Source: Ruminococcus sp. OA3
GTDB taxonomy: Bacteria > Bacillota > Clostridia > Lachnospirales > Lachnospiraceae
Length of the DNA stretch: 64,000 bases
Direction of reading: 5' to 3'
Assembly: GCF_022440845.1 (NCBI RefSeq)
Contig: NZ_JAKNTO010000001.1
Location: 1,364,001 to 1,428,000, forward strand
Positions 52,523-61,359 of the stretch are shown in pieces. Numbering within the stretch: the stretch's first letter is position 1; the number at the start of each line of letters is the position of its first letter. The position numbers and the translations under genes were made by a program. The notes under the pieces were generated by a model. That model made no database searches. It saw nothing but the letters and a program-made list of their open reading frames with translations, and had not been told where the DNA came from.

Positions 52523-53926
52523 TTGATAAAAGATAACCAAAAATACTTTAACCGTCTCCATATTCTGATTGATGCGATTGTCATCATGGCTTCTTACTGG
52601 CTGTCCTGGTTTCTGAAGTTTCAGACACCGTTTTTTGACAGCGAAGGCGGACGCCTGTCCTTTCAGAGGTATATGGGGACGCTTCTGCTGATCGTACCGG
52701 TCTATCTGATCCTTTATACTGCGTTCAGTCTGTATACGCCGAAACGTGTGCAGGGCAGGCGTCTGGAGCTGGCTAATATCGTAAAAGCCAATACGATCGG
52801 GCTTTTTATCCTGATCGTGGTTCTGTATGTGACGAAGGAGAATGACTTTTCCAGGACTGTACTTTTCATCTTCTTCTTCATTAATATCGTGGCGGAGGAG
52901 CTTGTCAGGATCATTATCCGGCATGTCCTGCGCGATATACGTAAGAAAGGCCTGAATCAAAAACACATCCTGCTTGTGGGATACAGCAGGGCAGCAGAAG
53001 AATATATCGACCGTATTCTGTCGAACCCACAGTGGGGGTATACGGTGAGGGGAATCCTTGATGATTCCGTGGAAGCCGGGACAGAATATAAGGGAATTAA
53101 AGTATTAGGAAGAATAGATAATTTAATGATCATCTTGCCTCAGAACAGGCTGGATGAGATTGCGATTACACTGGGTCTGAATGAATACAGCAGGCTGGAA
53201 GAGATTGTGGCACTCTGTGAGAAATCAGGAGTCCATACCAAATTTATCCCGGATTATAACAATATTATACCGACGAAACCCTATACAGAAGATCTGCTGG
53301 GGCTTCCGGTCATCAATATCAGGTATGTTCCGCTGAGTAATACGTTTCAGTTTACGCTGAAAAGAATAACGGATATTTTTGGATCAATGGCAGCCATTGT
53401 GGTTTTTTCGCCTGTGATGCTTCTGTGCGCCATCTTGATCAAGCTGTCATCCAAAGGACCGTTAATCTACAAACAGGTGCGTGTGGGACTGCACAATAAA
53501 GAGTTTGAAATGTACAAATTCCGTTCCATGGAGGTGCAGCCGGAGGCAGATGAAAAAAAGGCATGGACGGTGAAGAATGATCCCCGTGTGACGGGAATCG
53601 GCAAATTCATGCGTAAGACAAGCCTGGATGAACTGCCGCAGCTGTTCAACATATTTAAAGGCGATATGAGTCTGGTTGGACCGAGGCCAGAACGCCCGTT
53701 CTTTGTAGAGAAGTTCCGGGAAGAAATACCGCGCTATATGGTGAAACATCAGGTCAGGCCGGGGCTGACAGGCTGGGCACAGGTAAATGGCTACAGGGGA
53801 GATACTTCTATCCGGAAACGTATCGAGTATGATTTGTATTATATTGAAAACTGGACGCTTGGACTCGATATTAAAATCTTATTTTTAACCGTGTTTAAGG
53901 GGTTTATCAATAAAAATGCATACTAA
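52523..53926 (+). CDS. undecaprenyl-phosphate sugar-1-phosphate transferase (WcaJ-type, intact)
   Basis: A 467-aa complete PHPT protein: four N-terminal helices (about 10-115), a CoA-binding-like middle domain (HILLVGYSRAAEEYIDRIL), an insertion helix and the catalytic domain from about 270 with YKFRSME, TGIGKFMRKTSLDELPQLF, KGDMSLVGPRPERP and RPGLTGWAQVNGYRGDTSI. It starts a glycan by putting a hexose-1-phosphate on undecaprenyl phosphate. The TTG start has AAGGTGAT upstream; the nearby GTG at 52513 leads to a stop. It can substitute for the frameshifted paralogue at 10931-12330. The LCP ligase gene follows 24 nt later. Confidence 0.92.
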   Translation: MIKDNQKYFNRLHILIDAIVIMASYWLSWFLKFQTPFFDSEGGRLSFQRYMGTLLLIVPVYLILYTAFSLYTPKRVQGRRLELANIVKANTIGLFILIVVLYVTKENDFSRTVLFIFFFINIVAEELVRIIIRHVLRDIRKKGLNQKHILLVGYSRAAEEYIDRILSNPQWGYTVRGILDDSVEAGTEYKGIKVLGRIDNLMIILPQNRLDEIAITLGLNEYSRLEEIVALCEKSGVHTKFIPDYNNIIPTKPYTEDLLGLPVINIRYVPLSNTFQFTLKRITDIFGSMAAIVVFSPVMLLCAILIKLSSKGPLIYKQVRVGLHNKEFEMYKFRSMEVQPEADEKKAWTVKNDPRVTGIGKFMRKTSLDELPQLFNIFKGDMSLVGPRPERPFFVEKFREEIPRYMVKHQVRPGLTGWAQVNGYRGDTSIRKRIEYDLYYIENWTLGLDIKILFLTVFKGFINKNAY

Positions 53927-53950
53927 AGAAAGAATTATAAGAGGTTTATT

Positions 53951-55099
53951 ATGGCTAAGAAAGTAAATAACAAGATGATAAAACGTAAGCGCAGGAGAAG
54001 AGTATTGTTTATCTTTGAGATTCTCATACTGCTGATTCTGGTAGGAGGCATCTTCGTATATGCACAGGTGAATAACAAGCTTAACAAGATTCAGACCGGA
54101 GACGTCGATATGGGTGAAGTGGGGGTCAATGAAGGCGTTGTAGACAACGAGGTACTTCAGGGCTATCAGACGATCGCACTGGTAGGACTTGACGCGAGCG
54201 GTGTCGGTTCTCTGGAACAAGGCAACAGTGATACCATGATCATCGCGAGTATCAACAATGATACCAAAAAAGTGAAGCTTGTCTCCGTATACCGTGATAC
54301 GTATCTGAATATTGGAGATGATAACTATAAAAAGGCAAATGCGGCATATGCGAATGGCGGTCCACAGCAGCTCATGACGATGATGAATAAGAATCTGGAT
54401 CTGAACCTCACCGGCTACGTGACGGTGGATTTCACTGCACTTGTGGAAGCGATTGATCTGCTTGGAGGTCTGGACATTGAGATGACCGCGGATGAAGTGG
54501 AGCATATGAATAATTATTGTCAGGAGACATCAAAGCTGACGGGGAAAGGCTATGATCCGATTGACAAGGTTGATGGTGTACATCACTTAAACGGTGTACA
54601 GTCTGTGTCTTATGCGAGAATCCGATATACGGCAGGTAATGACTTCAGGCGTGCAGCCCGGCAGAGACTTGTCATTTACAAGATGGTCGAAAAGGCGAAG
54701 AATTCCAGCTGGTCAACGCTGAATAAGATTGTTGATACGGTTTGTCCGATGATCTCCAGCAGTCTTTCCAAGCAGGAGATCCTGAAGATGGGAATGGCAA
54801 TGATTGGATATGATATAGAGGATCAGGTAGGTTTTCCATTTGACCATCTCGAGGGTGAGACCATATCGAATATAATTGGTGAAGCCATGGGAAAAGATGA
54901 AGGATATGACTGCGTGCTTCCGGTAACACTTGAGACAAATGTGGTGAAGCTGCATGAGTTCCTGTATCCGGAGGATGCATATACGCCGTCGGCGACGGTA
55001 AAAGAGTACAGTGACCATATCATTGATATCAGCGGATACGGGGAGGAAGATATTCCGTCCAGTTCCGAGGATGGCGCGCTTCCGGCAGATTCATATTAA
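53951..55099 (+). CDS. LytR-CpsA-Psr (LCP) family glycopolymer ligase
   Basis: A 382-aa type II membrane protein: basic N-terminus, one helix (about 19-38) and an outer LCP domain with LVGLDASGVGSLEQGNSDTM, VKLVSVYRDTYLNI (Asp and Arg binding the pyrophosphate lipid) and SYARIRYTAGNDFRRAARQR (conserved Arg). LCP enzymes move undecaprenyl-linked polymers such as teichoic acids onto peptidoglycan. The gene follows the intact priming transferase and is closed by a terminator at 55107, so priming and final attachment are co-expressed. Confidence 0.93.
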   Translation: MAKKVNNKMIKRKRRRRVLFIFEILILLILVGGIFVYAQVNNKLNKIQTGDVDMGEVGVNEGVVDNEVLQGYQTIALVGLDASGVGSLEQGNSDTMIIASINNDTKKVKLVSVYRDTYLNIGDDNYKKANAAYANGGPQQLMTMMNKNLDLNLTGYVTVDFTALVEAIDLLGGLDIEMTADEVEHMNNYCQETSKLTGKGYDPIDKVDGVHHLNGVQSVSYARIRYTAGNDFRRAARQRLVIYKMVEKAKNSSWSTLNKIVDTVCPMISSSLSKQEILKMGMAMIGYDIEDQVGFPFDHLEGETISNIIGEAMGKDEGYDCVLPVTLETNVVKLHEFLYPEDAYTPSATVKEYSDHIIDISGYGEEDIPSSSEDGALPADSY

Positions 55100-55106
55100 A
55101 TACAGG

Positions 55107-55157
55107 ACGGCTGTTGCACACGCGTAGAGCGATTTATGTTGTGCAGCGGCCGTTTTT
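55107..55157 (+). terminator. intrinsic terminator or attenuator after the LCP gene
   Basis: ACGGCTGTTGCACA (55107-55120) pairs with TGTGCAGCGGCCGT (55140-55153), with two G-U pairs, and a T5 run follows at 55153-55157. The next gene starts only 17 nt later with no room for a promoter, so partial read-through is probably needed for it. Confidence 0.75.
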
Positions 55158-55174
55158 ATAAGGAGAGATAAAAA

Positions 55175-56101
55175 ATGCCGAAGTCAGTTGACGTGATCAT
55201 ACCGACGTACCGTCCCGGAAAGGAATTCAGGGAACTCGTGAAAAGGTTGCTGGCACAGGAGTACCCGGTGGATCACATTTTTATTATGAATACGGGAGAA
55301 GAAAACTGGGATGAACGGATTGGGCTAATCTCGGATAAGGTCATTACCGAACACATTCAGAAAAAAGAGTTCGACCACGGAGGGACACGCCACCGGGCAA
55401 TACTGAAGTCGAGTGCCGACATCGTCATCTGCATGACACAGGATGCGATGCCCAAAGACAGGAGCCTGGTGGGTTGCCTGGTGGGTCCGTTTGATGAGGA
55501 GGGAGTAAAGGCATCCTATGCGAGGCAGCTCCCGGCGCAGGACTGTAAAGTGATTGAACGCTTTACACGTGAATTCAATTATCCTGAACACAGCCGCATC
55601 AAGTGGAAAGAAGATCTGCAGGTGCTCGGAATCAAGACGTATTTCTGCTCCAATGTGTGTGCAGCCTATGACAGAAAGACATATCTGGAATTGGGAGGGT
55701 TTGTTCGGCATACCATATTTAACGAGGATATGATCTTTGCTGCAGGGCTGATCAGGCGTGGATATGCAGTTGCATATGCGGCGGATGCGCGGGTGGTCCA
55801 TTCACATAACTACAGCGGACTGCAGCAGCTGCATCGTAATTTTGACCTCGCGGTATCACAGGCACAGCATCCGGAAATATTTGCGGATGTACCGTCTGAA
55901 GGGGAGGGAATCCGTATGGTGAAGCAGACAGCCGGATATCTGTTTCGAAAAAGACCTTACCTGATACCGAAACTTGTGTGGCAGAGCGGATGTAAATATC
56001 TGGGTTTCTGGCTTGGCAGGAGGTATGAGTGTCTGCCGGGAGGCGTGGTGATGAAGCTGACAATGAACAGAGATTACTGGAGACAGAACACGGAAAAATA
56101 A
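55175..56101 (+). CDS. GT2-family glycosyltransferase (rhamnosyltransferase-like)
   Basis: A 308-aa GT-A enzyme: VDVIIPTYRPGKEFRELVKR, FDHGGTRHRAI (68-78) and ICMTQDAMPKD (metal-binding region), FNEDMIFAAGLIRRGYAVAY and VVHSHNYSG. The GGTRNxG-like motif and QDA are features of a clostridial rhamnosyltransferase group. AAGGAGAGAT is a strong ribosome site placed directly behind the terminator of the LCP gene, so its level probably depends on read-through. It is the last glycopolymer gene before the HtrA gene. Confidence 0.83.
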   Translation: MPKSVDVIIPTYRPGKEFRELVKRLLAQEYPVDHIFIMNTGEENWDERIGLISDKVITEHIQKKEFDHGGTRHRAILKSSADIVICMTQDAMPKDRSLVGCLVGPFDEEGVKASYARQLPAQDCKVIERFTREFNYPEHSRIKWKEDLQVLGIKTYFCSNVCAAYDRKTYLELGGFVRHTIFNEDMIFAAGLIRRGYAVAYAADARVVHSHNYSGLQQLHRNFDLAVSQAQHPEIFADVPSEGEGIRMVKQTAGYLFRKRPYLIPKLVWQSGCKYLGFWLGRRYECLPGGVVMKLTMNRDYWRQNTEK

Positions 56102-56208
56102 TGCGCTTTCACCCTTTGTTAAAGCTTTTATCACAAATTGAACACAAATTGAAAGTACACTGTGTTTATAAGATGACGACAGAAGTCAAAAAAAGTGAGG
56201 TAAGAACG

Positions 56209-57831
56209 ATGAGTGACGAATGGAATAAAGATGGAAACGGATTTGATTCTGTTCCGTTAAATGATCATACAGAATCGGAAGATCAAACTGCAGCTGGAAA
56301 CCAGAGCGTGCAGCCGGATGTGCAGAGTCATTCGGTGGAAACTGGGTCTCAGGAGCAGAGTGATACGACGTACAGCTGGGTAAATCCAAAACTGCAGCAG
56401 CAGTCAGGAGAGGAAGACAGACAGGAATGGGATTCCCGCAATACGTGGAGTGACCAGAGTGCAGACCAGACCCGGAATACACAGAGCACATGGGGTGAGC
56501 AGCAGAATACCGGGGAGAAGCGTTCGGCACAATATGACTCATACCATTTTTCGAACATACAGGCAGAACCTCCGAAAAAGGAGAAGAGGCCATTAAACCC
56601 GATACTGAAGAAATTTGGTCTCTGTGCCGCACTGGCACTTGTATTTGGATTAATCTCGGGTTTTACAATCCTTGGGATTACCTCACTGGGCACAGATAAA
56701 GAACAGATTCAGATTCAGCCCACGGTTCCCTCCACTGAGACGGCCACGTCCGGTGACAGCGTCAAAGCCGAGGCACAGAACACCAGCACTGCAGGGAATA
56801 CGGTAGCGGATGTGGCACGTAATTCGATGCCGTCTCTGGTATCCATCAGCAATAAGAGTGTGCAGGAAGTTCAGGATTTCTTTGGCGGAACGCAGGCGTA
56901 CGAGAGTGAAAGCAGCGGTTCGGGTATTATTGTAGGGCAGAATGACAGTGAACTGCTGATAGCAACAAATAATCATGTTATTTCAGGGGCGAATACGATT
57001 ACAGTAAGCTTTATCGACAATACGTCGGTGGAAGCACAGATCAAGGGTACGGATGCTGATAATGACCTTGCTGTCGTTGCGGTGGATATCTCCAAACTCT
57101 CAGAGGATACTCTGTCACAGATAAAAGTTGCTACTATTGGCAACTCCGATGATCTGGCAGTAGGCGAACAGGTGGTGGCTATCGGCAATGCACTTGGCTA
57201 CGGACAGTCTGTGACTTCGGGCTATGTGAGTGCTCTGGACCGTGAAGTGACTGTGGAAAATGTAACTGCAAATCTGATTCAGACGGACGCTGCGATCAAT
57301 CCTGGCAACAGCGGGGGAGCACTGCTGAATATGAACGGAGAACTTATCGGGATCAATTCAGTAAAATTTGCGTCCAATGCTGTGGAAGGCATGGGATACG
57401 CGATTCCTGTGTCTACGGCGGAACCGATCCTGGACGATCTGATGAACCGCGAGACCAGATCGAAAGTAGACGAAGCAAAATCCGCTTATCTCGGAATCAG
57501 CTGTAAGAACGTATCGGCTGAGACTTCTCAGATGTATAACATGCCGACGGGAGTTTTTGTCTACGACGTGACAGAAGGGACGGCGGCTGAGAAAGCAGGT
57601 ATGTTAAAGGGTGATATCATTACAAAATTCGACAAATCAACGGTAAGCACCTATAATGAACTGGTGAGCGCGCTGGAATACTATGAAGCAGGAGAGACGG
57701 TGGAAGTAGTTGTGCAGCGGGCTGACAGCGGTGAGTACAAGGACGTAACACTGAACGTAACGCTGGATAAGCGGCCGGATGATGCCGCGCAGTCTTCAGG
57801 ACAGCAGGTGCTGCCTCAGAATTTCCAGTAG
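56209..57831 (+). CDS. htrA: HtrA/DegP-like membrane-bound serine protease
   Basis: A 540-aa protein. Residues 1-135 are a long, polar, Gln/Ser/Asp-rich cytosolic segment, residues 138-160 one helix, residues 200-425 a trypsin-like domain with H256 (NNHVISG), D286 (DNDLAVV) and S368 (NPGNSGGAL), and residues 430-525 a PDZ domain (GTAAEKAGMLKGDII). It degrades or refolds damaged exported proteins at the outer face. The start at 56209 follows GTGAGGTAAG; longer in-frame starts lie in the preceding gene. The 107-nt gap upstream is AT-rich with several TTGAA motifs, but I could not fix one promoter there. Confidence 0.93.
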   Translation: MSDEWNKDGNGFDSVPLNDHTESEDQTAAGNQSVQPDVQSHSVETGSQEQSDTTYSWVNPKLQQQSGEEDRQEWDSRNTWSDQSADQTRNTQSTWGEQQNTGEKRSAQYDSYHFSNIQAEPPKKEKRPLNPILKKFGLCAALALVFGLISGFTILGITSLGTDKEQIQIQPTVPSTETATSGDSVKAEAQNTSTAGNTVADVARNSMPSLVSISNKSVQEVQDFFGGTQAYESESSGSGIIVGQNDSELLIATNNHVISGANTITVSFIDNTSVEAQIKGTDADNDLAVVAVDISKLSEDTLSQIKVATIGNSDDLAVGEQVVAIGNALGYGQSVTSGYVSALDREVTVENVTANLIQTDAAINPGNSGGALLNMNGELIGINSVKFASNAVEGMGYAIPVSTAEPILDDLMNRETRSKVDEAKSAYLGISCKNVSAETSQMYNMPTGVFVYDVTEGTAAEKAGMLKGDIITKFDKSTVSTYNELVSALEYYEAGETVEVVVQRADSGEYKDVTLNVTLDKRPDDAAQSSGQQVLPQNFQ

Positions 57832-57854
57832 GGCAGATGATACTGTATGGAGAG

Positions 57855-57900
57855 TCCCGCCGGAAACATCTTCTGGATGTTTTCGACGGGATTTCTTTTT
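57855..57900 (+). terminator. intrinsic terminator after htrA
   Basis: TCCCGCCGGAAACATC (57855-57870) pairs with GGATGTTTTCGACGGGA (57875-57891) around a TTCT loop, followed by TTTCTTTTT. Confidence 0.9.
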
Positions 57901-57939
57901 AGGATCATCCTGTACCTTGTCGTTTAAGAAAAACTTAAC

Positions 57940-57968
57940 TTGTGAGGCAGCGGTATTTAAGATATAAT
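57940..57968 (+). promoter_or_regulatory. promoter of the clpX-like gene
   Basis: TTGTGA at 57940-57945, 17 nt, perfect TATAAT at 57963-57968. Transcription would begin about 22 nt before the GTG start at 57996. Confidence 0.7.
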
Positions 57969-57995
57969 AAGACCATGAAAGTGAGGATTTAAAGA

Positions 57996-59444
57996 GTGAC
58001 AGATGATAATAAAGAAATCATAGAAAATAGCGACACGAACACCGGACAGGGAAGTCCGGGTGATTCTTCGGGGGACAGCCCCAGAAAAGATGATTATGAG
58101 AAAGTCTGCTTTTTGTGCAGACGGCCGGAGAGTAAGGCGGGGAAGATGATAGAACTCCCAAGCAATATTAATATCTGTACCGACTGTATGCAGAAAAGTT
58201 TTGACTCTATGAATAACGGTACGACCAATTACAGTGAACTGATGCAGAATATGCCGAATATCAGCATGGTAGATCTTTCCTCTGTTCAGAACCGGGTGCC
58301 GGAGAAGCAGCGGCTGAAGAAGAAAAAACAAAAAGAGGAGGAGCCCAAACAAAAGTTTACGATGAAAGATGTTCCGGCTCCGCACAGGATCAAAGCTCAG
58401 CTCGATGAGTATGTCATCGGCCAGGAGCAGGCAAAGAAGGTGATGTCCGTTGCAGTTTACAACCATTATAAGAGAGTACTCTCAGACTACAACGATGGTA
58501 TCGAGATAGAAAAGTCCAATATGCTGATGATTGGTCCGACCGGAAGCGGAAAGACATATATGGTTCAGACATTGGCTAAGCTGCTGGATGTGCCGCTGGC
58601 GATCACAGATGCCACGTCGCTGACAGAGGCAGGGTACATCGGGGATGACATTGAAAGCGTTGTCTCCAAACTGCTTGCCGCTGCAGACAACGATGTGGAA
58701 CGAGCTGAGCACGGTATCATCTTCGTGGATGAGATAGATAAAATAGCAAAAAAGAAAAATACAAACCAGAGAGATGTCAGCGGTGAGGCCGTACAGCAGG
58801 GCATGCTGAAACTGCTGGAGGGAGCGGACATTGAGGTGCCGGTGGGGGCAAACAGCAAGAACGCGATGGTTCCGCTCACAACGGTTAACACCAGAAACAT
58901 TCTGTTTATCTGCGGCGGAGCATTTCCGGATCTTGAGGAAGTTATCAAAGAGCGTCTGAACAAACAGGCATCCATTGGGTTCCGATCTGATCTGAAGGAT
59001 AAATACGATAAAGAACCGGATATTCTGTCCAGGGTTACACTTGAGGATCTGAGAAAATTTGGTATGGTTCCCGAATTTCTGGGACGTCTTCCGATTGTCT
59101 TTACCCTGCAGGAACTGACAGAAGATATGCTTGTGTCAATTCTGAAAGAGCCTAAGAATGCAATCCTCAAGCAGTATAAAAAACTGTTGGCGATGGATGA
59201 GGTGAAACTTGAATTCGATGATGGTGCGCTGCATGCAATTGCTGAGAGGGCACTGCTGAAAGACACGGGAGCCAGAGCGCTTCGGGCGATCATTGAAGAA
59301 TACATGCTGGATATCATGTATGAAATTCCCAAAGATGACAATATCGGGGAAGTCATTATTACAAGAGAGTATATAGAACACACCGGCGGTCCCAGAATCC
59401 TGCTGAGAGGGCAGGAGATGGCTCTGCTGGAGGAGCATAAGTAA
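57996..59444 (+). CDS. clpX: ClpX-type AAA+ unfoldase (stand-alone copy)
   Basis: A 482-aa ClpX with an N-terminal C4 zinc finger (C38, C41, C61, C64), Walker A GPTGSGKT, the pore loop in TEAGYIGDDIES (usual GYVG), Walker B IIFVDEIDKIA, the ClpP-docking IGF in QASIGFRSD and the sensor-2 region KDTGARALRAI. It unfolds proteins and feeds them to ClpP. It is longer than usual ClpX because of a 36-residue polar N-terminus and a basic linker (RLKKKKQKEEEPKQK). No clpP or tig is adjacent, so this may be a second ClpX. The GTG start has only a weak ribosome site. Confidence 0.92.
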   Translation: MTDDNKEIIENSDTNTGQGSPGDSSGDSPRKDDYEKVCFLCRRPESKAGKMIELPSNINICTDCMQKSFDSMNNGTTNYSELMQNMPNISMVDLSSVQNRVPEKQRLKKKKQKEEEPKQKFTMKDVPAPHRIKAQLDEYVIGQEQAKKVMSVAVYNHYKRVLSDYNDGIEIEKSNMLMIGPTGSGKTYMVQTLAKLLDVPLAITDATSLTEAGYIGDDIESVVSKLLAAADNDVERAEHGIIFVDEIDKIAKKKNTNQRDVSGEAVQQGMLKLLEGADIEVPVGANSKNAMVPLTTVNTRNILFICGGAFPDLEEVIKERLNKQASIGFRSDLKDKYDKEPDILSRVTLEDLRKFGMVPEFLGRLPIVFTLQELTEDMLVSILKEPKNAILKQYKKLLAMDEVKLEFDDGALHAIAERALLKDTGARALRAIIEEYMLDIMYEIPKDDNIGEVIITREYIEHTGGPRILLRGQEMALLEEHK

Positions 59445-59482
59445 AAGTAAACAAGCATCATATAGCGAAAGGAGAAACTGCC

Positions 59483-59968
59483 ATGCCGGAAATTAATCTT
59501 GAGGATTTAGGGAAGACGATCAGCAGCGCTGCTGAAAATGTCAGTAAGAAAACGGAGGCTTTTATTGAAAGCCAGAGACTGAAGGCACAGATTCATTCTG
59601 CAGAGCGTTCTGCTGAAAAGGAATATAAGGATCTGGGAGAACTGATCTTTCAAAGATACGCAGTGGGGGAAGCAGTCGATGAAGAAGTCGCAGTGATCTG
59701 TGAGGAGATTTCTCAGATTCAGCTGAATATTTCGGAGCTTAAAGCTGAACTGGCTGCAAAACGCGGATATAAAATCTGTCCGGTATGTCAGGCTGAGGTT
59801 GTGGAAGGTGCCGCATACTGCATGAAATGTGGTTCTAAAATAGCCGATGAGGAGCCGTTTGAAGATGATCGCACAGAGCCGGGAACCTCAGAAGCTGAAC
59901 AGGAAGCAGGTACGGAGGAAGAAGCGACAGAGCAGGAGAAAGCGTCCGCTGAGGATGAGACAGAATAG
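59483..59968 (+). CDS. coiled-coil protein with zinc ribbon and acidic tail
   Basis: A 161-aa protein. Residues 1-90 are helical with heptad character (ADGR-like ENVSKKTEAFIESQRLKAQI region), residues 94-118 a zinc ribbon (CPVCQAEVVEGAAYCMKCG) and residues 119-161 a Glu-rich tail. Small proteins of this plan are common in Clostridia; some act as envelope-stress or scaffold proteins, but I know no specific function for this one. It is 38 nt after the clpX-like gene with AAAGGAG as ribosome site and may belong to that unit. Confidence 0.7.
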   Translation: MPEINLEDLGKTISSAAENVSKKTEAFIESQRLKAQIHSAERSAEKEYKDLGELIFQRYAVGEAVDEEVAVICEEISQIQLNISELKAELAAKRGYKICPVCQAEVVEGAAYCMKCGSKIADEEPFEDDRTEPGTSEAEQEAGTEEEATEQEKASAEDETE

Positions 59969-59994
59969 AGAGACACAGAAAGGAAGCGTAGGCA

Positions 59995-60453
59995 ATGGTA
60001 TTTGTTGGAATTGCAGCTCTTATCTTTCTGCTTGACTGGCATATAAAGAAAAAGGCTGAAGAAAATCTGAAGGAAGACACTGTCCGGGAAGTTGCCGGGG
60101 ACAGGATTTTGCTTCGCAGGCTGCATAATCCCGGAGTTGCGTTCGGGTTTCTCGGAGAGAATCCGAAGGCTGCATTGTGGGGAACCGCAGCGGTGATCGG
60201 AGGACTGATCCTGCAGTTTGTCCGCGAGTTGAAAAACGGAGGCAGCCGGATAACGAAATTTGGATATGCACTGTTGATCGGTGGAGGACTTAACAACCTT
60301 GCTGACAGAAAGCGGAAAGGATATGTGACGGATTATTTCAGCTTTAATGTGAAATGGGAGAAGTTTAGAAATCTTGTGTTTAATCTCTCGGATATATTTA
60401 TCTTTCTGGGAGGACTGCTGGTGTGTATTGGGAATATCAGAAAAAAGAAATAG
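59995..60453 (+). CDS. signal peptidase II (LspA)-like protein
   Basis: A 152-aa membrane protein with four helices. The LspA catalytic pattern is present: GGGLNNLADRKRKGYVTDY with D104 and VFNLSDIFIFLGG with D133; RLHNPGVAFG near 42-51 corresponds to the conserved N-x-GxAF(S/G) stretch. LspA cleaves lipoprotein signal peptides. Compared with usual LspA the N-terminal helix is shortened and a soluble loop (17-37) is charged. It could be a divergent second copy; a main lspA elsewhere in the genome cannot be excluded. Confidence 0.75.
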   Translation: MVFVGIAALIFLLDWHIKKKAEENLKEDTVREVAGDRILLRRLHNPGVAFGFLGENPKAALWGTAAVIGGLILQFVRELKNGGSRITKFGYALLIGGGLNNLADRKRKGYVTDYFSFNVKWEKFRNLVFNLSDIFIFLGGLLVCIGNIRKKK

Positions 60454-60460
60454 CAGCTGA

Positions 60461-60506
60461 GCAGAGCGAATTGATGCTTTTGACATCGATCCGCTCTGCT
60501 TTTTTG
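60461..60506 (+). terminator. intrinsic terminator after the LspA-like gene
   Basis: GCAGAGCG at 60461 pairs with CGCTCTGC ending at 60499, extended by an imperfect inner stem, and is followed by TTTTTT. The rest of the gap up to 60680 holds a short hairpin (GCAATG at 60506, CATTGC at 60532) and a 16-codon ORF at 60595-60645, nothing else I can recognise. Confidence 0.85.
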
Positions 60507-60681
60507 CAATGATTGATTTAGCATTGCCAAACTATGTATGACCGTGACGAAATCGGATAAGATAAGGTAAAACGAACAGCAGGAGATTGGAAATATGCCT
60601 GTTTCTGGGGCTGATGGGCACTATAGTAATGATCAAAATTTATAATATAATGAGATATCTATAAAAAGCAGTAAAAAATAA

Positions 60682-60731
60682 TAGACTAATCGGTCTAAAA
60701 TGTGTATTATATAAATAGACCAATTAGTCTA
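60682..60731 (+). promoter_or_regulatory. two TetR-type operators and promoter
   Basis: TAGACTAATCGGTCTA (60682-60697) and TAGACCAATTAGTCTA (60716-60731) are near-palindromic 16-bp sites with the same half-site TAGAC. A TATTAT at 60705-60710, 17 nt after TAGACT, is the likely -10, so one site covers the -35 and the other the transcription start. The regulator gene begins 20 nt later; autorepression is expected. Confidence 0.75.
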
Positions 60732-60750
60732 TTTTTGAAGGAGGATAAAA

Positions 60751-61359
60751 ATGAAAAAGGAAATAAAAAGCGAGCTGACAAGAGAGCGGATTATCAAGGC
60801 AGCGATACAGGAATTTGGTCAAAAGGGCTATGAGGCCACCGTATTAAATACTATTTGTAAGGATCACGAGATTTCAAAGGGATTGTTTTATCATAACTTT
60901 AAGGGGAAAGAAGAACTTTATTTAAGCTGCGTGGAAAAATGTTTTTTGGATGTAGTAAGATATTTTCAGGAACAGGAAATCCATGACAGTCTTCAAAAAT
61001 ACATGGAACTGCGGCTCAAATATTTTTCCAGCCGTCCTCTTTACGCCAGAATTTTTTTTGAAGCAGTACTGCAGCCGCCGGCAGGACTCGGCGGAAGGAT
61101 TAAAGAATTAAAAACGGAGTTTGATCTGCTGAACCGGCAGATATACCGTGCAGCACTGTCACAGCTGAGGCTGCGGGAGGGGATAACGGAAACAACGGCA
61201 TTGGAATATTACGAGCTTATGCAGGAGATGTTCAATGGATATTTCAGCAGCCCCGCGTATTCCGGAAAGGATTTTGGATTTGTGATTACAGAACATGAAA
61301 AAAGACTGTCGGCTGTGTTGGATTTCATGTTATATGGAATAGCTGAGAGGGGGGAATGA
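60751..61359 (+). CDS. TetR-family transcriptional regulator
   Basis: A 202-aa regulator with the TetR N-terminal helix-turn-helix (RERIIKAAIQEFGQKGYEAT, then ISKGLFYHNFKGKEELY with the recognition helix) and an all-helical ligand domain. The AAGGAGG ribosome site is close to the ATG. Two matching operators lie just upstream, and the antiporter gene overlaps its end by 4 nt, so it most likely represses itself and the antiporter until an unknown ligand binds. Confidence 0.9.
   Translation: MKKEIKSELTRERIIKAAIQEFGQKGYEATVLNTICKDHEISKGLFYHNFKGKEELYLSCVEKCFLDVVRYFQEQEIHDSLQKYMELRLKYFSSRPLYARIFFEAVLQPPAGLGGRIKELKTEFDLLNRQIYRAALSQLRLREGITETTALEYYELMQEMFNGYFSSPAYSGKDFGFVITEHEKRLSAVLDFMLYGIAERGE

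Noticed and set aside
56102-56208. A defined promoter or stress-regulator box upstream of htrA
   Set aside because: Several TTGAA motifs and a TATAAG are present but none combine with acceptable spacing, and I could not match a known regulator site.
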